Part shown: piece after piece, positions 47,645-58,995 of the stretch
Numbering within the stretch: position 1 is the stretch's first letter
Layout: each line of letters opens with the position of its first letter
From: Luzula sylvatica
Lineage: Eukaryota; Streptophyta; Magnoliopsida; Poales; Juncaceae
Direction: 5' to 3'
Assembly (NCBI GenBank): GCA_946800325.1
Contig: OX326957.1
Location: 19,813,591 to 19,877,590, forward strand
DNA length: 64,000 nucleotides
Notes under the pieces: model-generated
The model's input: only the letters and a program-made list of their open reading frames with translations
Database searches by the model: none
What the model was told of the DNA's origin: nothing
Made by a program: the position numbers and the translations under genes

Positions 47645-48232
47645 ATGGCACCGCAAAAAGAGAAAGCAATTCCGGCAACTCTCCAGCAACAAACGAAGCT
47701 CAATAATGTCAAGATCGAGAAGATCCATTACCGAGGAGTACGCAAACGACCTTGGGGACGATACGCGGCTGAGATTCGTGATCCGAGCAAGAAATCTCGT
47801 GTTTGGCTCGGTACTTACGATACCGCCGAAGAAGCTGCTCGAGCTTACGACAAGGCTGCTCGCCAGTTTCGTGGCCCCAAAGCGAAAACCAATTTTGCCT
47901 TAATTCACCCTAACAATAACAACAGTGCTAGTAGTAACAGCAGTACAGTAGAAGATCCGGTACAGAACGTACAAACAGTCCCCGTACCGCAACCTCCGGC
48001 GGATTTAGTCGTACCGGTTACTCTCGACATGTTCCAGTTCAATAACACTCGTTACCCCGTAGTGGTACCGGCTTATCAGAGGTTTTACATGTTCGATCAG
48101 ATCGTCAGATCGTCGTCGCCGGCGACGGCGGCGGTAAAAACCGAATCGGAGGAGTCTTCGTCACTGGACACTCCAGTTAAACGGAAGCCGTTAGATCTCG
48201 ATCTGAATCTCGCTCCACCAGCCTCCGATTGA
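47645..48232 (+). CDS. AP2/ERF transcriptional repressor with EAR motif (ERF group VIII, B-1)
   Basis: Intronless, 195 aa. A single AP2/ERF domain spans about residues 28-85: [20 protein letters not shown], then [20 protein letters not shown] and RGPKAKTNF. The Ala/Asp pair in the second strand (YAAEIRD) marks ERF rather than DREB proteins, so binding to GCC-box DNA is expected. The C-terminus carries a canonical EAR repression motif, [10 protein letters not shown], about 13 residues from the end. ERF domain near the N-terminus plus C-terminal DLNLxPP is the layout of group VIIIa repressors such as ERF4. These recruit TOPLESS/SAP18 corepressors in ethylene, ABA and stress responses (family knowledge). 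The Ser/Val/Pro-rich middle is not conserved. The start is supported by a TATA box 45 bp upstream. The exact orthologue is not decided. Confidence 0.95.
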   Translation: MAPQKEKAIPATLQQQTKLNNVKIEKIHYRGVRKRPWGRYAAEIRDPSKKSRVWLGTYDTAEEAARAYDKAARQFRGPKAKTNFALIHPNNNNSASSNSSTVEDPVQNVQTVPVPQPPADLVVPVTLDMFQFNNTRYPVVVPAYQRFYMFDQIVRSSSPATAAVKTESEESSSLDTPVKRKPLDLDLNLAPPASD

Positions 48233-49140
48233 GAGAGACGAACTAATTAATCAGTTAATAATAAAACTAATGAGAATTGAGAAGAGAATTATTTAATCTT
48301 ATCCATTTTGTATATAACTTAGCATTTATCGTTATTAATCAGTTCTCTTTTATCTGCTTTTTGTTGAATCCAATATTTTATTTCTGCAATTATTTTATAT
48401 TTAATTTAGTTCAAAAACAATTGTCAATAAACATACAAAAAGTAATAAATAAGCGAGAGAGGCGGCCTCTGATGAGGAAGCGTGGGGTGACCAACATTAG
48501 CCGGCAGCCTTTTGTCGTTTTCTACCCTTTTGTTTTTATTTTATTTTATTTTTTCTTTGCCTGCGGATTTTATTCATTTAATACCAGATCTATTTTCTTT
48601 CTACTCCCTGAACCCGGTGTATCATATATTTCCACTACAGTACAGAAACATTGTACGTACGTACGAGTTATTCTGTACGGTGTATCGTGTTTTATGTGGA
48701 CCGGTTGTATGAAGAAAATAATAACGTAAGGTAAGCGTGTTGCCGACTGCTGTCTCGAGATCCGGATGGTATGACCGGCAGCTGGAGGTTGAGGGAAGGA
48801 GAGGTCTGCTGTTTTGACCGGCAGCTGGTGGTGGGTTTGTTTTGGTCTTCAAATTAGATGGGGAATTTAGGGAGCGCGGTTATTAGTTGTGGACCGACAC
48901 GTGTAGGTTAGGGTCGGTGATGTGGATTGTGACCTAAACCGGCCGATGATTGTCCGTAGCGTGCACGTAGGGATTTGGGAACTTTGTTCACTTGGAATGA
49001 GCTTTCTTCTAGTATCTCTGCAATTTTTAATAATTGCAAGTTATAGACGTCCTTATTAATGATATCATTATATGTTTTTTCCTGAAAAGTGTATACAAAT
49101 TAATTACATTTACCTACCTCTTATCGCAATCCGGGTTCGT
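48233..49140. other. 3' flank of the ERF gene and spacer
   Basis: No further gene. A direct repeat TGACCGGCAGCTGG occurs at about 48772 and 48816. Frames in this stretch have no recognisable domain. Confidence 0.45.
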
Positions 49141-49144
49141 GCTT

Positions 49145-49435
49145 ATCGAAAAATAATTTATTTTCGAATGTACTAATTCGTCGAAAGTGTGAACTAACGT
49201 TCGACGAAATCTGACAAAATATGAATGAATCATTCAATTTTTCGTTTTGTATTTTTAGAAAAAAATTTCTTCTCAATAAAATAATGAAAAACAAAATAAT
49301 TTATTTTCGTACTAATTCGTCGAAAGTACGAACTAACATCGGACGAAATCTGACAAAATATGAATCAATCATTTAAGATTCGTTTTTTATTTTTAGAATT
49401 TTTTTCTCAATAAAATAATGAAAAGAAAATCGTAT
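49145..49435. repeat. Tandem duplication of about 150 bp
   Basis: AATAATTTATTTTCG, TACTAATTCGTCGAAAGT, CGAAATCTGACAAAATATGA and TCAATAAAATAATGAAAA each occur twice in the same order (about 49150-49290 and 49292-49430). Confidence 0.85.
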
Positions 49436-50338
49436 AGTATTTGAAAAAAGAAAAGAAAATTAGAAACAATGAAAAATTACCAATGAAAGAAATTTTATTT
49501 TAATATTTATAATTATTATTTAACAAATCATATGTTTGTATGTTGTATGATTTATGTTATCGTATACAAATCCCATATATATACAGTTCTCACAACCTCC
49601 TTGCATATATCCACTGATCGAACAACACAAATATTATTATGAGATCGTGGACAACATTTTTTTGTTGGGGACAGCGAATAGTATAGGAGTACCTTCTTAT
49701 TCTCCTCCATTTTGTATTTTGTCCCATTTTGAAATTATGTGTGGCATAAAAGGAAAGTTGGTGGAGAGCAAGGACGAAACTAGATGAGCAAGCTGGGACC
49801 TGAATCCCCCATGAAATCTAAAAATACATGTATATACTTATACATTGTGTATATTTTATGATGTATGTGTAAACCTTTATTAAATTATTTTGTCTCGTCT
49901 ATCCTTATAATTTCATTTTGGTTTCGTTCTTGGTGGAGAAAAGTGAAGAATCGAAGAAAAGAATGAAACGAAAAGTAGACTAGAATGGGTGGAAAAATGA
50001 GAGCTAGGTTTGAAAAGGATGAGAAGAGTGTGTGGTGACGAGAGCTAGGTTTGAAAAATAACTATTAATATCACTATTACTATATCCATTAGAGCATGTG
50101 AAGATATAAAATAGAACTCTAGTAGAGATAAAATGAATACTTATTAATACCGAATTGATGTCGTGGCAAGTGAACAATTATTTTTCGAATAGAAGATATG
50201 GAAATGATTCCAAATAACATCACCATCGACGTCACAATCAAACCCACATGGCACATACTACTAGGAGTCGAAAATACATCTTTGTGTTTTGTATTTAAGG
50301 GGTGACCGTGTGAAAAACCGAGATACGCATATTGAATA
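49436..50338. other. Intergenic DNA, nothing recognised
   Basis: Short frames without domains. GAGAGCTAGGTTTGAAAA occurs twice (about 50000 and 50038). Confidence 0.4.
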
Positions 50339-50347
50339 TTATTTTAT

Positions 50348-50608
50348 GGGGAGTTCTATCATACACCCTTTTGCAAGGGTATTTTGGGTATTTTAGCAAT
50401 TAATAATATTTGTAAAAAAGTGTATCATAAAATTTATTTTTTATAGAGATTTTTGTTTAAATGAACAACAAAAAATTCCAAATTAGTTAAACATTAATTG
50501 ATAAATATATTTGATATCTTACCTTAAATATTCATAAATGGATAATTACTCCAAATACCTTTGAAAATGGGTGTATGATAAGGAAAGTGGTGTATGATAG
50601 AAGCCCCC
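50348..50608. mobile_element. Mutator-type miniature element with 9-bp TSD
   Basis: Ends GGGGAGTTCTATCATACACC and, as reverse complement of the right end, GGGGGCTTCTATCATACACC. The perfect 9-bp direct repeat TTATTTTAT flanks it (50339-50347 and 50609-50617). 261 bp, non-coding. A second internal copy of GGTGTATGATA lies near the right end. Confidence 0.85.
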
Positions 50609-50617
50609 TTATTTTAT

Positions 50618-51049
50618 ATACACACTTAGAAACATACGTACTGATAACTTATCATTTTGTTTAATACTACTCACTCGTTGAAGTGTGTACCACGAATTCG
50701 TATACTATACATAATGTTTCTAATTTTATGCTATTATGACCGTATTTATAATAGCTTCAATTACCAATAATGACAGACACCACAATTTTTCACTTATCTA
50801 AAATTTTGTTTATTTTATGAAATTTAACACGAATGCACTATGATTCGTCACGCATGTATCTAATTAGTAATTCAAGTGTACAATACTATTGTTCAATCAG
50901 AATGCGAAACTTCCGAAAAACAAACTTCGAAATTATTCGAACGAACGAACAAACAACCAACATTTTAATCTTATTTCTAATTATCAAATATCTCACGTCA
51001 CCAAATTCATATATTTAATTCACCTATAAATATAACATATTTCCCAAAT
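50618..51049. other. A+T-rich spacer
   Basis: Nothing recognisable beyond short A+T frames. Confidence 0.4.
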
Positions 51050-51410
51050 TGTACAATGACCATATTTCAGAGGAAAGTAGGTCTCCAATGTATCCTACAT
51101 CCAACGGCTCAGGTTTAATTACACAAACGGCGGAGATTAAATTGGATATCCGAGTAGTTAGACCGACAAATGAAGGGTCCCCAGAAAAAGGAAATGTGGA
51201 CCGGCTTTGTCCCAGTAAAGATAGGACTTGAGAGTTGAGGGGGAGAGGAGAGGTGTAGAGTAGAGTGGGTCGAGCGGCTGCCCGTTTCTCCGTGGCTCCC
51301 ACATTTCATCTTTTTCATCTTCGGTCGTCGCATTCTGCGGAGGACGTTTCGCCCCAATTTCTCCGGTAATTTCCTGTCTCTCTTTTTCCCTGGTTGTTGG
51401 TTTTTCATTT
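51050..51410. other. G+C-richer island, possible orphan promoter and first exon
   Basis: Composition rises clearly above the flanks. On the plus strand a GA-rich stretch is followed by CTTTTTCATCTTCGGTCGTC, then TTTCTCCGGTAATTTCC, which has the look of a 5' UTR and a donor site. No start codon with a recognisable protein and no downstream exon were found. It could be a relic of a moved gene or a non-coding transcript start. Confidence 0.25.
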
Positions 51411-52320
51411 TAGCCCTTGTAAATCTCGAAATATTATGTAAGTCTTTGTATCATTGGATATGCAGTAAGAATTAAGATTGATGCTGTTGTATTATCGAAG
51501 GGAAAATATATCTTGTCTCAAAAAATTAATCGACTCATTTAAATGTTAAGTGACACGTTTAATTGACATGTTAATAATTAATAATATGTTATTATTAGTA
51601 CGTGTTAATTGACGTGTCAATTCAATTAAACGATTATTTAAATTACTAATCGAATCAATTAATAGTACTAATTAATTTGTTTAACCCGCTTTTGTTATCT
51701 CATCATGGATGTTTTTTTGAGTTTGATGGACATCATATCAAACCCCATTATTAAATTGATTGTGTTCTTGTCACTCGTATTGCTACTATTTTTTCTAATC
51801 CAAAACAATATAATTATGTATAATAATAATAATAATAATAATAATCATAAATAAGGCAAAATTTCAGATACGAATATTTATTTTATTAGTCTTTATTTGA
51901 TACGGATGTTACGCGAAGCTCTATGTATACTTCTTAGTTTTTTATTTGATTTAAACAATTTTTCTAACGAACATCTGCTTTGGTAAAAAAGAATAATGAA
52001 AACTGCTTATTTTTTGTGCAAATAAAAAGTTAAAAGTTATATAATCATTTTTATTTTTAGTTAACAAATAACAAATAATCTCATGAGCTATGTTTTCCAT
52101 CAAGTGTATAGTATTTATACAAAATAACAAGATAACAGATAATTATTGGAAAATCTCAAGGGGTGTCATGTAAAAAATAAAAATAAAATACTCTGACAAG
52201 CAAAGTCGGCATGTTATTTATTTAGGATAAAAAATAGACATTGGTCACAAGATAATTACTTTATAGACTAGTTAGTGATAATAAATTAATTATATACTTG
52301 AATTAATAATTGGGGACGTA
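51411..52320. other. A+T-rich spacer with an (AAT)n run
   Basis: (AAT)n at about 51820-51845. Around 51530-51640 inverted words ACGTTTAATTGACATGTTAA and TTAATTGACGTGTCAATT suggest a decayed foldback element. No gene. Confidence 0.4.
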
Positions 52321-52324
52321 CTAC

Positions 52325-52900
52325 GTGCATGCAAGTGAGTGCTTTATCTCCACTCTTTCGTCATTTTGGCATCTCCATTCTCACTCTTGTTGTGCTTAAT
52401 GACATCACTAAATTCTGATCTTCTGTACAAATGGAGTCTGATAATATATATGCAATTAATTTTTTTTCCGTTAATTATTCAGATTTTGTCACGCGATAAG
52501 CGAAGGAATTTCAGATTATCTTTTTTTTTTGTATCACTACTCTATGATAAAATTTAATAATAACTTGCTTTTTAAAAGTACTCGTACAATAAAATCTAAT
52601 AATAACCTGTTTTATTTTTTATTTACAAGAAACAATTTATATATTTTGTTTCTAAGTTGGGTGGCACATTGCAATAAATTTGTGAAATTATTGAAAAATG
52701 ATAATAAAAAATCAATTTGGATGAAGTTCTTGATACTTATTATCATTTTGTCCTGACCGCCCCGCGCGTCATGTGTCGTATTATAAAAAAAATCTTTATA
52801 AATTGACTATTTTATTTGCTTTCTTGTATTCATGAAATATTAATATTGCTAGGCTTCTGGGAACAAATACTTTATTTGTTAATTTTTTTTTTAATAGTAT
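52325..52900. repeat. Member of the 52-62 kb duplicated family
   Basis: 52340-52440 (TTTATCTCCACTC, GACATCACTAAATTCTGAT) matches 58945-58995 joined to 59677-59740. 52640-52900 matches 61565-61805 (AAATTTGTGAAATT, GAAGTTCTTGATA, AATACTTTATTTGTTAA). A SINE-tail-like AATAGTATCCAACAAGTGAT lies at about 52892. Confidence 0.65.
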
Positions 52901-52920
52901 CCAACAAGTGATCTCTTTCG

Positions 52921-52925
<5 letters not shown>

Positions 52926-53004
<79 letters not shown>
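52926..53004. repeat. Compound (AT)n(GT)n microsatellite
   Basis: About 18 AT units followed by about 21 GT units. Confidence 0.95.
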
Positions 53005-53006
<2 letters not shown>

Positions 53007-53014
53007 TCGCTATG

Positions 53015-53205
53015 ATAGTCAATTGAGTATCGTGGATTCGGTACTTAGAATTTTTTGATTATTGAATTTGTTTTGAGATTTGTATTTTTTAATAATATAT
53101 ATACTCATCATTAATGATTGTCATATATGTTTATGTTAATCATTAAGTGCGCAAATCTTAAAACAAATCCAATGGTCCAAAAGTCTTAAGTACCAAAGAA
53201 TCCAT

Positions 53206-53215
<10 letters not shown>
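53015..53215. mobile_element. Foldback miniature element between two AT microsatellites
   Basis: Left arm GGTACTTAGAATTTTTTGAT, ATTGAATTTGTTTTGAGATTTG; right arm its inverse (CAAATCTTAAAACAAATCCAAT, AAGTCTTAAGTACCAAAG). Same family as 55695-55930, and similar in design to 53595-53793. Confidence 0.6.

Positions 53216-53297
<82 letters not shown>
53211..53297. repeat. (AT)n microsatellite
   Basis: Uninterrupted TA repeat of over 40 units. Confidence 0.95.
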
Positions 53298-53299
<2 letters not shown>

Positions 53300-53540
53300 C
53301 AAGAATCCATAAAAAAAAATTCAAAAAAGAATCCAAAGACCAAAATATACTATTGAAATTAGCAAAATATATTTTTGTATTTATCAAAATATATTATTGA
53401 AAATGTATTATTCTATTCTCAATTTTAACTATGTTAACGTATTGGATTCATCAGTATATTTTGCTAATTTTTATAGTATATTTTGCTAGTTTCATCAGTA
53501 TATTTTGCACGCGTGGATTTTTTTTTTATTCTCCTTAGCA

Positions 53541-53596
53541 AGCGTGTGTGTGTGTGTGCGTGTGCGTGTGCGTGTGTGTGTGAGAGAGAGAGAGAG
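53541..53596. repeat. (GT)n(GA)n microsatellite
   Basis: GT/GCGT repeat running into GAGAGAGA. Confidence 0.9.
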
Positions 53597-53793
53597 GCTA
53601 AACTACTTAATTAAGTACCAACATTTTGATACTTAATGTTTTTTCACCATTCGTTTTGCATTGAGATTTGTGCATTTAATGATGTGCACAAACTTTCATG
53701 ATCATCATGGAAAAACACAAATCCCAATGCAAATTCAATGGTGAAAAAATATTAAGTACCAAAATGTTGGTACTTAAATAAGTAGTTTAACCT
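53595..53793. mobile_element. Foldback miniature element
   Basis: Arms AGGCTAAACTACTTAATTAA, GTACCAACATTTTGATACTT and their inverse at the right end (AAGTACCAAAATGTTGGTAC, then TTAAATAAGTAGTTTAACCT). Arms are about 60 bp; length 199 bp. The duplication is unclear because both sides are simple repeats. Confidence 0.75.
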
Positions 53794-53809
53794 CCTTCTA
53801 TATATGTAT

Positions 53810-54341
53810 GGGCTAGGTTCAATGGCAAACACCATTGTTTGGCCAACTCGGCCAACAACGTTTATGTCTCACAATATATACATGAAAATAAAAATCCAAC
53901 CGCATTGATGTGATATACACCACTTAAGAATGTTATAGATTTAATTTCATGGAAAATAATTATTTTTATCATCTCCATCACGATACGTAAAGATATTGAC
54001 GGATGACAATATTTACGACATGATTCATCATGAAATCAATTTTAAAATTCGAATTTTTTTCATTGGATTTAATTTAAATTATATAGATAGACTTTAGATT
54101 AATTTTTACAATGTTTCGACTTTTCTTTCATCGAAATCCAAAAAAATACCGAAATAGACGGTTGTGAAAATAACTTATCGATTTTGTTAGATAGAAAAAT
54201 GCAAACGAAACAAAATTTGTTATACGACATATCTAAATGATATAGATTACATGGTTAAAATTTAATTTTCATGTATATATTGTGAGAAATAAACGTTGTT
54301 GGCCGAGTTGGCCAAACAACGGTGTTGACCATTGAACCTAG

Positions 54342-54344
<3 letters not shown>
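53810..54344. mobile_element. Miniature element with inverted repeats of about 95 bp
   Basis: Left end GGGCTAGGTTCAATGGCAAA, with GTTTGGCCAACTCGGCCAAC and CACAATATATACATGAAAAT further in; the right end is the near-perfect inverse. It sits inside a TA-rich tract (TAT on both sides), so the target duplication could be TA or TAT. 535 bp, no coding frame. The family (Harbinger or Tc1/mariner-like) is undecided. Confidence 0.82.
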
Positions 54345-54392
<48 letters not shown>

Positions 54393-54399
<7 letters not shown>

Positions 54400-55679
54400 A
54401 AAGTAGAATAATTTGCTGCCCCCACAATGAGCCACGTCGTCAGGGGCTTTTTTGTAAATTTGTTTTTTTTTTTACATTTTGGTCCTTTTTTATTTACAAA
54501 TTAGTCCTTTTTTTAAAAGAAAATTATATTTTGGTCCTTTTTTTTACATTTTAGTCCTTTAAATTTGCATTTTGGTCCTTCGAAGTTTTACAATTTACAT
54601 TTTGGTCCAGGGGCCTCAAATTGTCCTCTTTTCAAAAAAAAATTATATTTTGGTGCTTTTTTTTCACATTTTGGTCCTCAATTTTTTTTTTTTACATTTT
54701 GGTCCTTTTTTATTTACAAATTAGTCCTTTTTTTAAAAGAAAATTATATTTTGGTCTTTTTTTATATTTTAGTCCTTTAAATTTGCATTTTGGTCCTTCG
54801 AAGTTTTACAATTTACATTTTGGTCCAGGAGCCTCAAATTGGTCCTCTTTTAAAAAAAAAATTACATTTTGGTGTTTTTTTTTCACATTTTGGTCCTTTA
54901 TATCTATCCTTAGTACTAAAGTAGAACAATTTGCTGCCCCCACAATGAGCCACGTCGCCAGGAGCTTTTTTGTAAATTTTTTTTTTTTTTTTACATTTTG
55001 GTCTTTTTTTATTTACAAATTAGTCTTTTTTTTAAAAAAAAATTACATCTTGGTCCTTTTTTTTAAACATTTTAGTTCTTTAAATTTGTATTTTGGTCCT
55101 TCGAAGTTTTACAATTTACATTTTGGTCCAGAGGCCCCAAATTGGTCCTCTTTTCAAAAAAAATTATATTTTGGTCCTTTTTTTTTCACATTTTGGTCCT
55201 TTATATTTGCATTTTGGTCCTTCAAAGTTTTAAAAACAATTTGCTGCCCCCACAATGAGCCACGTCGCCAGGGGCTTTTTGTAAATATTTTTTTTTTTAC
55301 ATTTTGGTCCTTTTTTATTTACAAATTAGTCCTTTTAAAAAAAAATACGTTTTGGTCCTTTTTAAATTTTTTTTAAATCACTACATGTTAAGAAGTGTTT
55401 ATGAATTTTCTTCAAATTAATAAAAAATAACAAAAATAACTTTTAATTATTACATATGAGATTTGAAGGGTATTTTGGAAAAAAAAAATTAATATCATCC
55501 ATAAGGGGTATTTTAAAATAAAAGTTTGGTCAAAAATATTTTTGGAGTTTACGAAAAGATAAAGGATTTTTTACAATATCTAAAAAAATTAGGGTGTTAA
55601 AAATATAGCAAATCTCGGATGTGCGAATAATCATGACAAACTCGAGGGCTCCCGCGCAATTGCGCGGGAATAAAGCTAG
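54393..55679 (+). mobile_element. Helitron-like element with a repeated 5' part
   Basis: The 3' end is classical: an 18-bp perfect palindrome (CCCGCGCAATTGCGCGGG, 55651-55668), seven bases, then CTAG (55676-55679) followed by host T. A 5'-type end TCTATCCTTAGTACTAAAGT lies at 54903, preceded by host A, fitting insertion between A and T. A second 5'-type end without the initial TC starts at 54393 next to (AT)n. The block AATTTGCTGCCCCCACAATG plus AGCCACGTCG occurs three times (about 54409, 54928, 55238), with many ACATTTTGGTCCTTTTT repeats between. No Rep/helicase frame, so non-autonomous. Confidence 0.75.
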
Positions 55680-55694
55680 TATATATATATATAT

Positions 55695-55930
55695 TTGAAT
55701 GATGGATAAGATACTTAATTAAGTATCACGAGTTTGGTACTTATGATTTTTTTATCATTGGATTTGTTTTGAGATTTGTGGATTTAATGATAAGCGTAAA
55801 TATTTATGGAAATCATTAATAATGAATATAAATATCATTAAAAATCACAAAATCTCAAAATAAATCCAATGGTCAAAAGTCACAAGTACCAAACACATTA
55901 AATTTAATTGAGTTTCTTAGTCATCCTCAT
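55695..55930. mobile_element. Foldback miniature element
   Basis: Left GGATAAGATACTTAATTAAG with ATCATTGGATTTGTTTTGAG; right the inverse (AAAATAAATCCAATGGTCAA, AATTGAGTTTCTTAGTCATCC). Related to 53015-53215. Flanked by short TA repeats. Confidence 0.65.
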
Positions 55931-55944
55931 ATATACAATGCAAA

Positions 55945-56225
55945 CGTTGAACAAATTCACGTGAAATACGTTAATTCGAAATCAATTGTAAAAACACCAA
56001 CTTAATTTTTTCTTTTAGTTGAATCATGCATTAGAAATGGCATGATTTTAAAATTTGTATTCCAAACTATATTTATATGTGTACGGTATACTTCTTTCAT
56101 CAAAAATCCAAAAAACCTAATTATTTATCATAGATAGTTTAGTTATACTACAAAATGAGATATTGAAGAAAATCATAAAATTATTGATATTAAGAATAAG
56201 TTTTCTTTCATATATCAAATTTATT
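55945..56225. repeat. Direct repeat, copy 1 (with 57350-57635)
   Basis: Shared words in order: AGTTGAATCATGCATTAGA, AAAATCCAAAAAACCT, TTATTTATCATAGATA, GAAAATCATAAAATTATTGA. Non-coding. Confidence 0.75.
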
Positions 56226-56990
56226 TGTCGAGATTGATCATATCGGGTATTGTCCCTATTTCAACAAAGAAACACACCATATCATATATTTTGATTTAAC
56301 GGTACATATGCTTGATGAAAAAAATAGGATAAAATGGAAAAACAACCTAACAACAGTAGGAATACCTCGTGGTTCGCTTGTTACTTGATTTGTTTGTAAA
56401 ATCTGAAGAAAATTTTGTTATTTGATTAATATTTTGGATTTGAATATTAATTTAGTATATGAAGATTAGTTGCTGATTTTATTTCATGGTTATTTTTGTC
56501 TATGATTTGCTGATTTCATTTCATGTTAATTTTTCTACGTATTTACTTTGTGATAAATAAATGTTAAAAACTGCTTGATTAACTTTGTGATAAATTACTA
56601 TTAATATCCATGTACGTATGAAATCGAACTAACAAGATTTTGAATTGACCGTGATAGAATTGATTGTTAATTATTTTTTCGATTGAATTGACTGAATTAT
56701 ATCGTTGCAATCGTGTTAACCGTTAATTTGAATTTCTGTAATTAAATTGACTGTTAACTTGAATCGATGTAATTGAAATTTTGGATTAATTGTCTTGTAC
56801 AAAAATTTACTGTTAATAAAATAATTGACTGTTAATACAATCTCGAACTAATTAAATTGAGTGTTAATATATTATTGATTTAAATTAGCTTGCGATTGAT
56901 ATAAAATTTCCCAATGTATTACCAATTAGCAATTAATTATTTTGTATAATAAAAATAATCAATATAGAATTTCCTAATTAATAGGCATAC
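56226..56990. other. A+T-rich spacer with dispersed TTGACTGTTAAT words
   Basis: ATTGACTGTTAAT/ATTGATTGTTAAT-like words recur about six times between 56645 and 56880. No gene. Confidence 0.4.
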
Positions 56991-57635
56991 AAATTTTATA
57001 TTGCAAGGCTCTTGAAAACTAATATTTTATTTGTTAAATTTAAATTTCAATTGATATCACATTTTGTTTGTTACTTTGTTGTTTCGTGTTGTCGTCCATG
57101 TTGCTAATTTTGGTTATTTTGACGTTAGTAACAAGATTACTAGACCTTTTATATTATCAATTTATCATATTTTGTTATTTAAAATATTTGCAATGCAATT
57201 AAGATTTCAGGAGCCTAGTAATGCAATTAAGTTTTGTCAATTGCAAGCTAATTGAAATTTATATAATGAACACATGAAATTTATAATATATATTGTCATT
57301 TAAATATATGTAATGAATATTTAAGATATTTAAAAAAATATAATGCACATGTTGGAGAAGTTCACGACAAATACATTCATTCAAAATTCATTGTAAAAAC
57401 ACAAAATGTGTTTTTCTATTAGTTGAATCATGCATTAGACATGACTCTAAAAATTGTATTCTTTTATACGAACAATATTCATATTCATATGTGCTTGATA
57501 CACTTCATCCATTAAAATCCAAAAAACCTTGTTATTTATCATAGATAAATCAGTTATGCTGAAGAATGAGATACAAGAGAAAATCATAAAATTATTGAAA
57601 TTTAGAAAATTTTCTTTGGTATCGCAAATATATTT
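56991..57635. repeat. Members of the 52-62 kb duplicated family
   Basis: 56990-57250 matches 61785-62020 (AATATTTTATTTGTTAAATTT, CAAGATTACTAGACCTTTTA, CAATTAAGTTTTGTCAAT). 57350-57635 is copy 2 of the 55945 repeat. Confidence 0.7.
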
Positions 57636-58004
57636 GTTGAGAGAACAATAGGTATTTTGTGGTTTTGGCTGTATTAAGCAATTTACAAAAATATGTTTAG
57701 GTGATTAGATAGTTTTTTTTTAAATAAACCCGTGATGTAAATAGGCAATTAACAATAATATAACCTTGGCCATGAAATAATTTAACTTTTTTAATATATA
57801 TGATACTTTATTTCCCAACGTATTTCGGAGTTCGAAGATTAATTTCGGATAAGCCCCGTATCCAAATTAATCAAGGATGTTTGGTCCAAAATTCGAATTA
57901 TATATTTATGTATGCATGTTGGTACCAGCCTCAAATATATCATGTGCATCCTATACGTATCGCGTATAAGGCAACATGATATTTTTATTTTACACAGAGT
58001 TTAG
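57636..58004. other. Spacer
   Basis: No feature recognised. Confidence 0.4.
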
Positions 58005-58513
58005 TAGGAATGGGCGAATGTTTGGGTTTACTTAATTACTTAAGAATCGAATCGAATCGGTCGAATTTATTTTAATCGGTTCGGTTTTTTGATTTATTTG
58101 ATTCGATTCGGTTAAAAAAAATGATATTATTCTGTTTAATCGATTCGATTTTCGTGTTTTCAAAACCGATTAAAACGAACATACCAAATTACTATTATTT
58201 TTCACGTTTTTTATTATGTTCATTTAAAAAAAAAATATTACATATCATAATAGTACAAATAACATAATTATATTTTTTATGATTTGTTTCATATATTTTT
58301 TTTTCTTTTGCTAAGTAAAATTGGAATTTTATTGTTATAAAATTTCTTATTCGGTTCAACCAAATAATTCGAATAAGAGATTCGATTCGGTTCGGTTTTA
58401 AACCGGTTCAAATTTTGTTCGTTTCGATTCGATTTGAATTTAGTTCGGTTCAGTTTAAATCATTTTGATATTATTCGATTCGATTTGAACCAAACCGACC
58501 GAATCCATCCCTA
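58005..58513. mobile_element. hAT-type miniature element (CCGAACC/CGATTCGG family)
   Basis: Ends TAGGAATGGGCGAATG and TAGGGATGGATTCGG (reverse complement of the right end). Perfect 8-bp flanking repeat GAGTTTAG (57997-58004 and 58514-58521). Arms of GATTCGGTT/AACCGAAT repeats around an A+T core. Non-coding. Confidence 0.85.
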
Positions 58514-58639
58514 GAGTTTAGAATAAGATATGCCGATGACTGATTCTTTAACGAATCCGCAATGAATGAAAAAATTGTCCAAAAAATATTGAATCGAATA
58601 TAATACTCATAATTAAATCGACACAAGTTCAACTAACCA

Positions 58640-58945
58640 ATAGGAATGTCAACGAGACATGACGGGTACGGGTACGGATAACCTCATCCATACACGTACC
58701 AGAATTTTGAGTATTGCCCGTACTCGAATAAAAAATAACCATGGACAAAAGAATTTTCCCGTACCCGACCCGTAGTAGATTTGTGCCTGTATGTATAGGG
58801 ATATCAATGAGACGGGTAATATCCGAACTTGTGGGTATCCGATCCGAACAGGACGGGTAATACCCGAAAAAATATTCACGGGTTGGGTAATACCCAAAAA
58901 AATACCCACTGATCGGGTAATACCCCAAAAAATACGTACACGTGA
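58640..58945. repeat. GGGTAATACCC-rich element remnant
   Basis: Repeated GACGGGTA, GGGTAATACCCG and GGGTACGG motifs; AATGTCAACGAGAC (58645) and ATATCAATGAGACG (58800) look like two similar left ends. The target duplication was not found. Confidence 0.45.
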
Positions 58946-58995
58946 GTATCTCCATTATGTCGTCATCTTGGCCTCTACCTTCTCGCTCTTGTGAT

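Noticed and set aside
48277..48729. 150-codon frame after the ERF gene
   Set aside because: Hydrophobic low-complexity translation of A+T-rich 3' flank; no start context or domain.
54565..55376. Long plus-strand frames of Phe/Leu/Lys-rich composition
   Set aside because: They are translations of the ACATTTTGGTCCTTTTT repeats of the Helitron-like element; low complexity and no domain.
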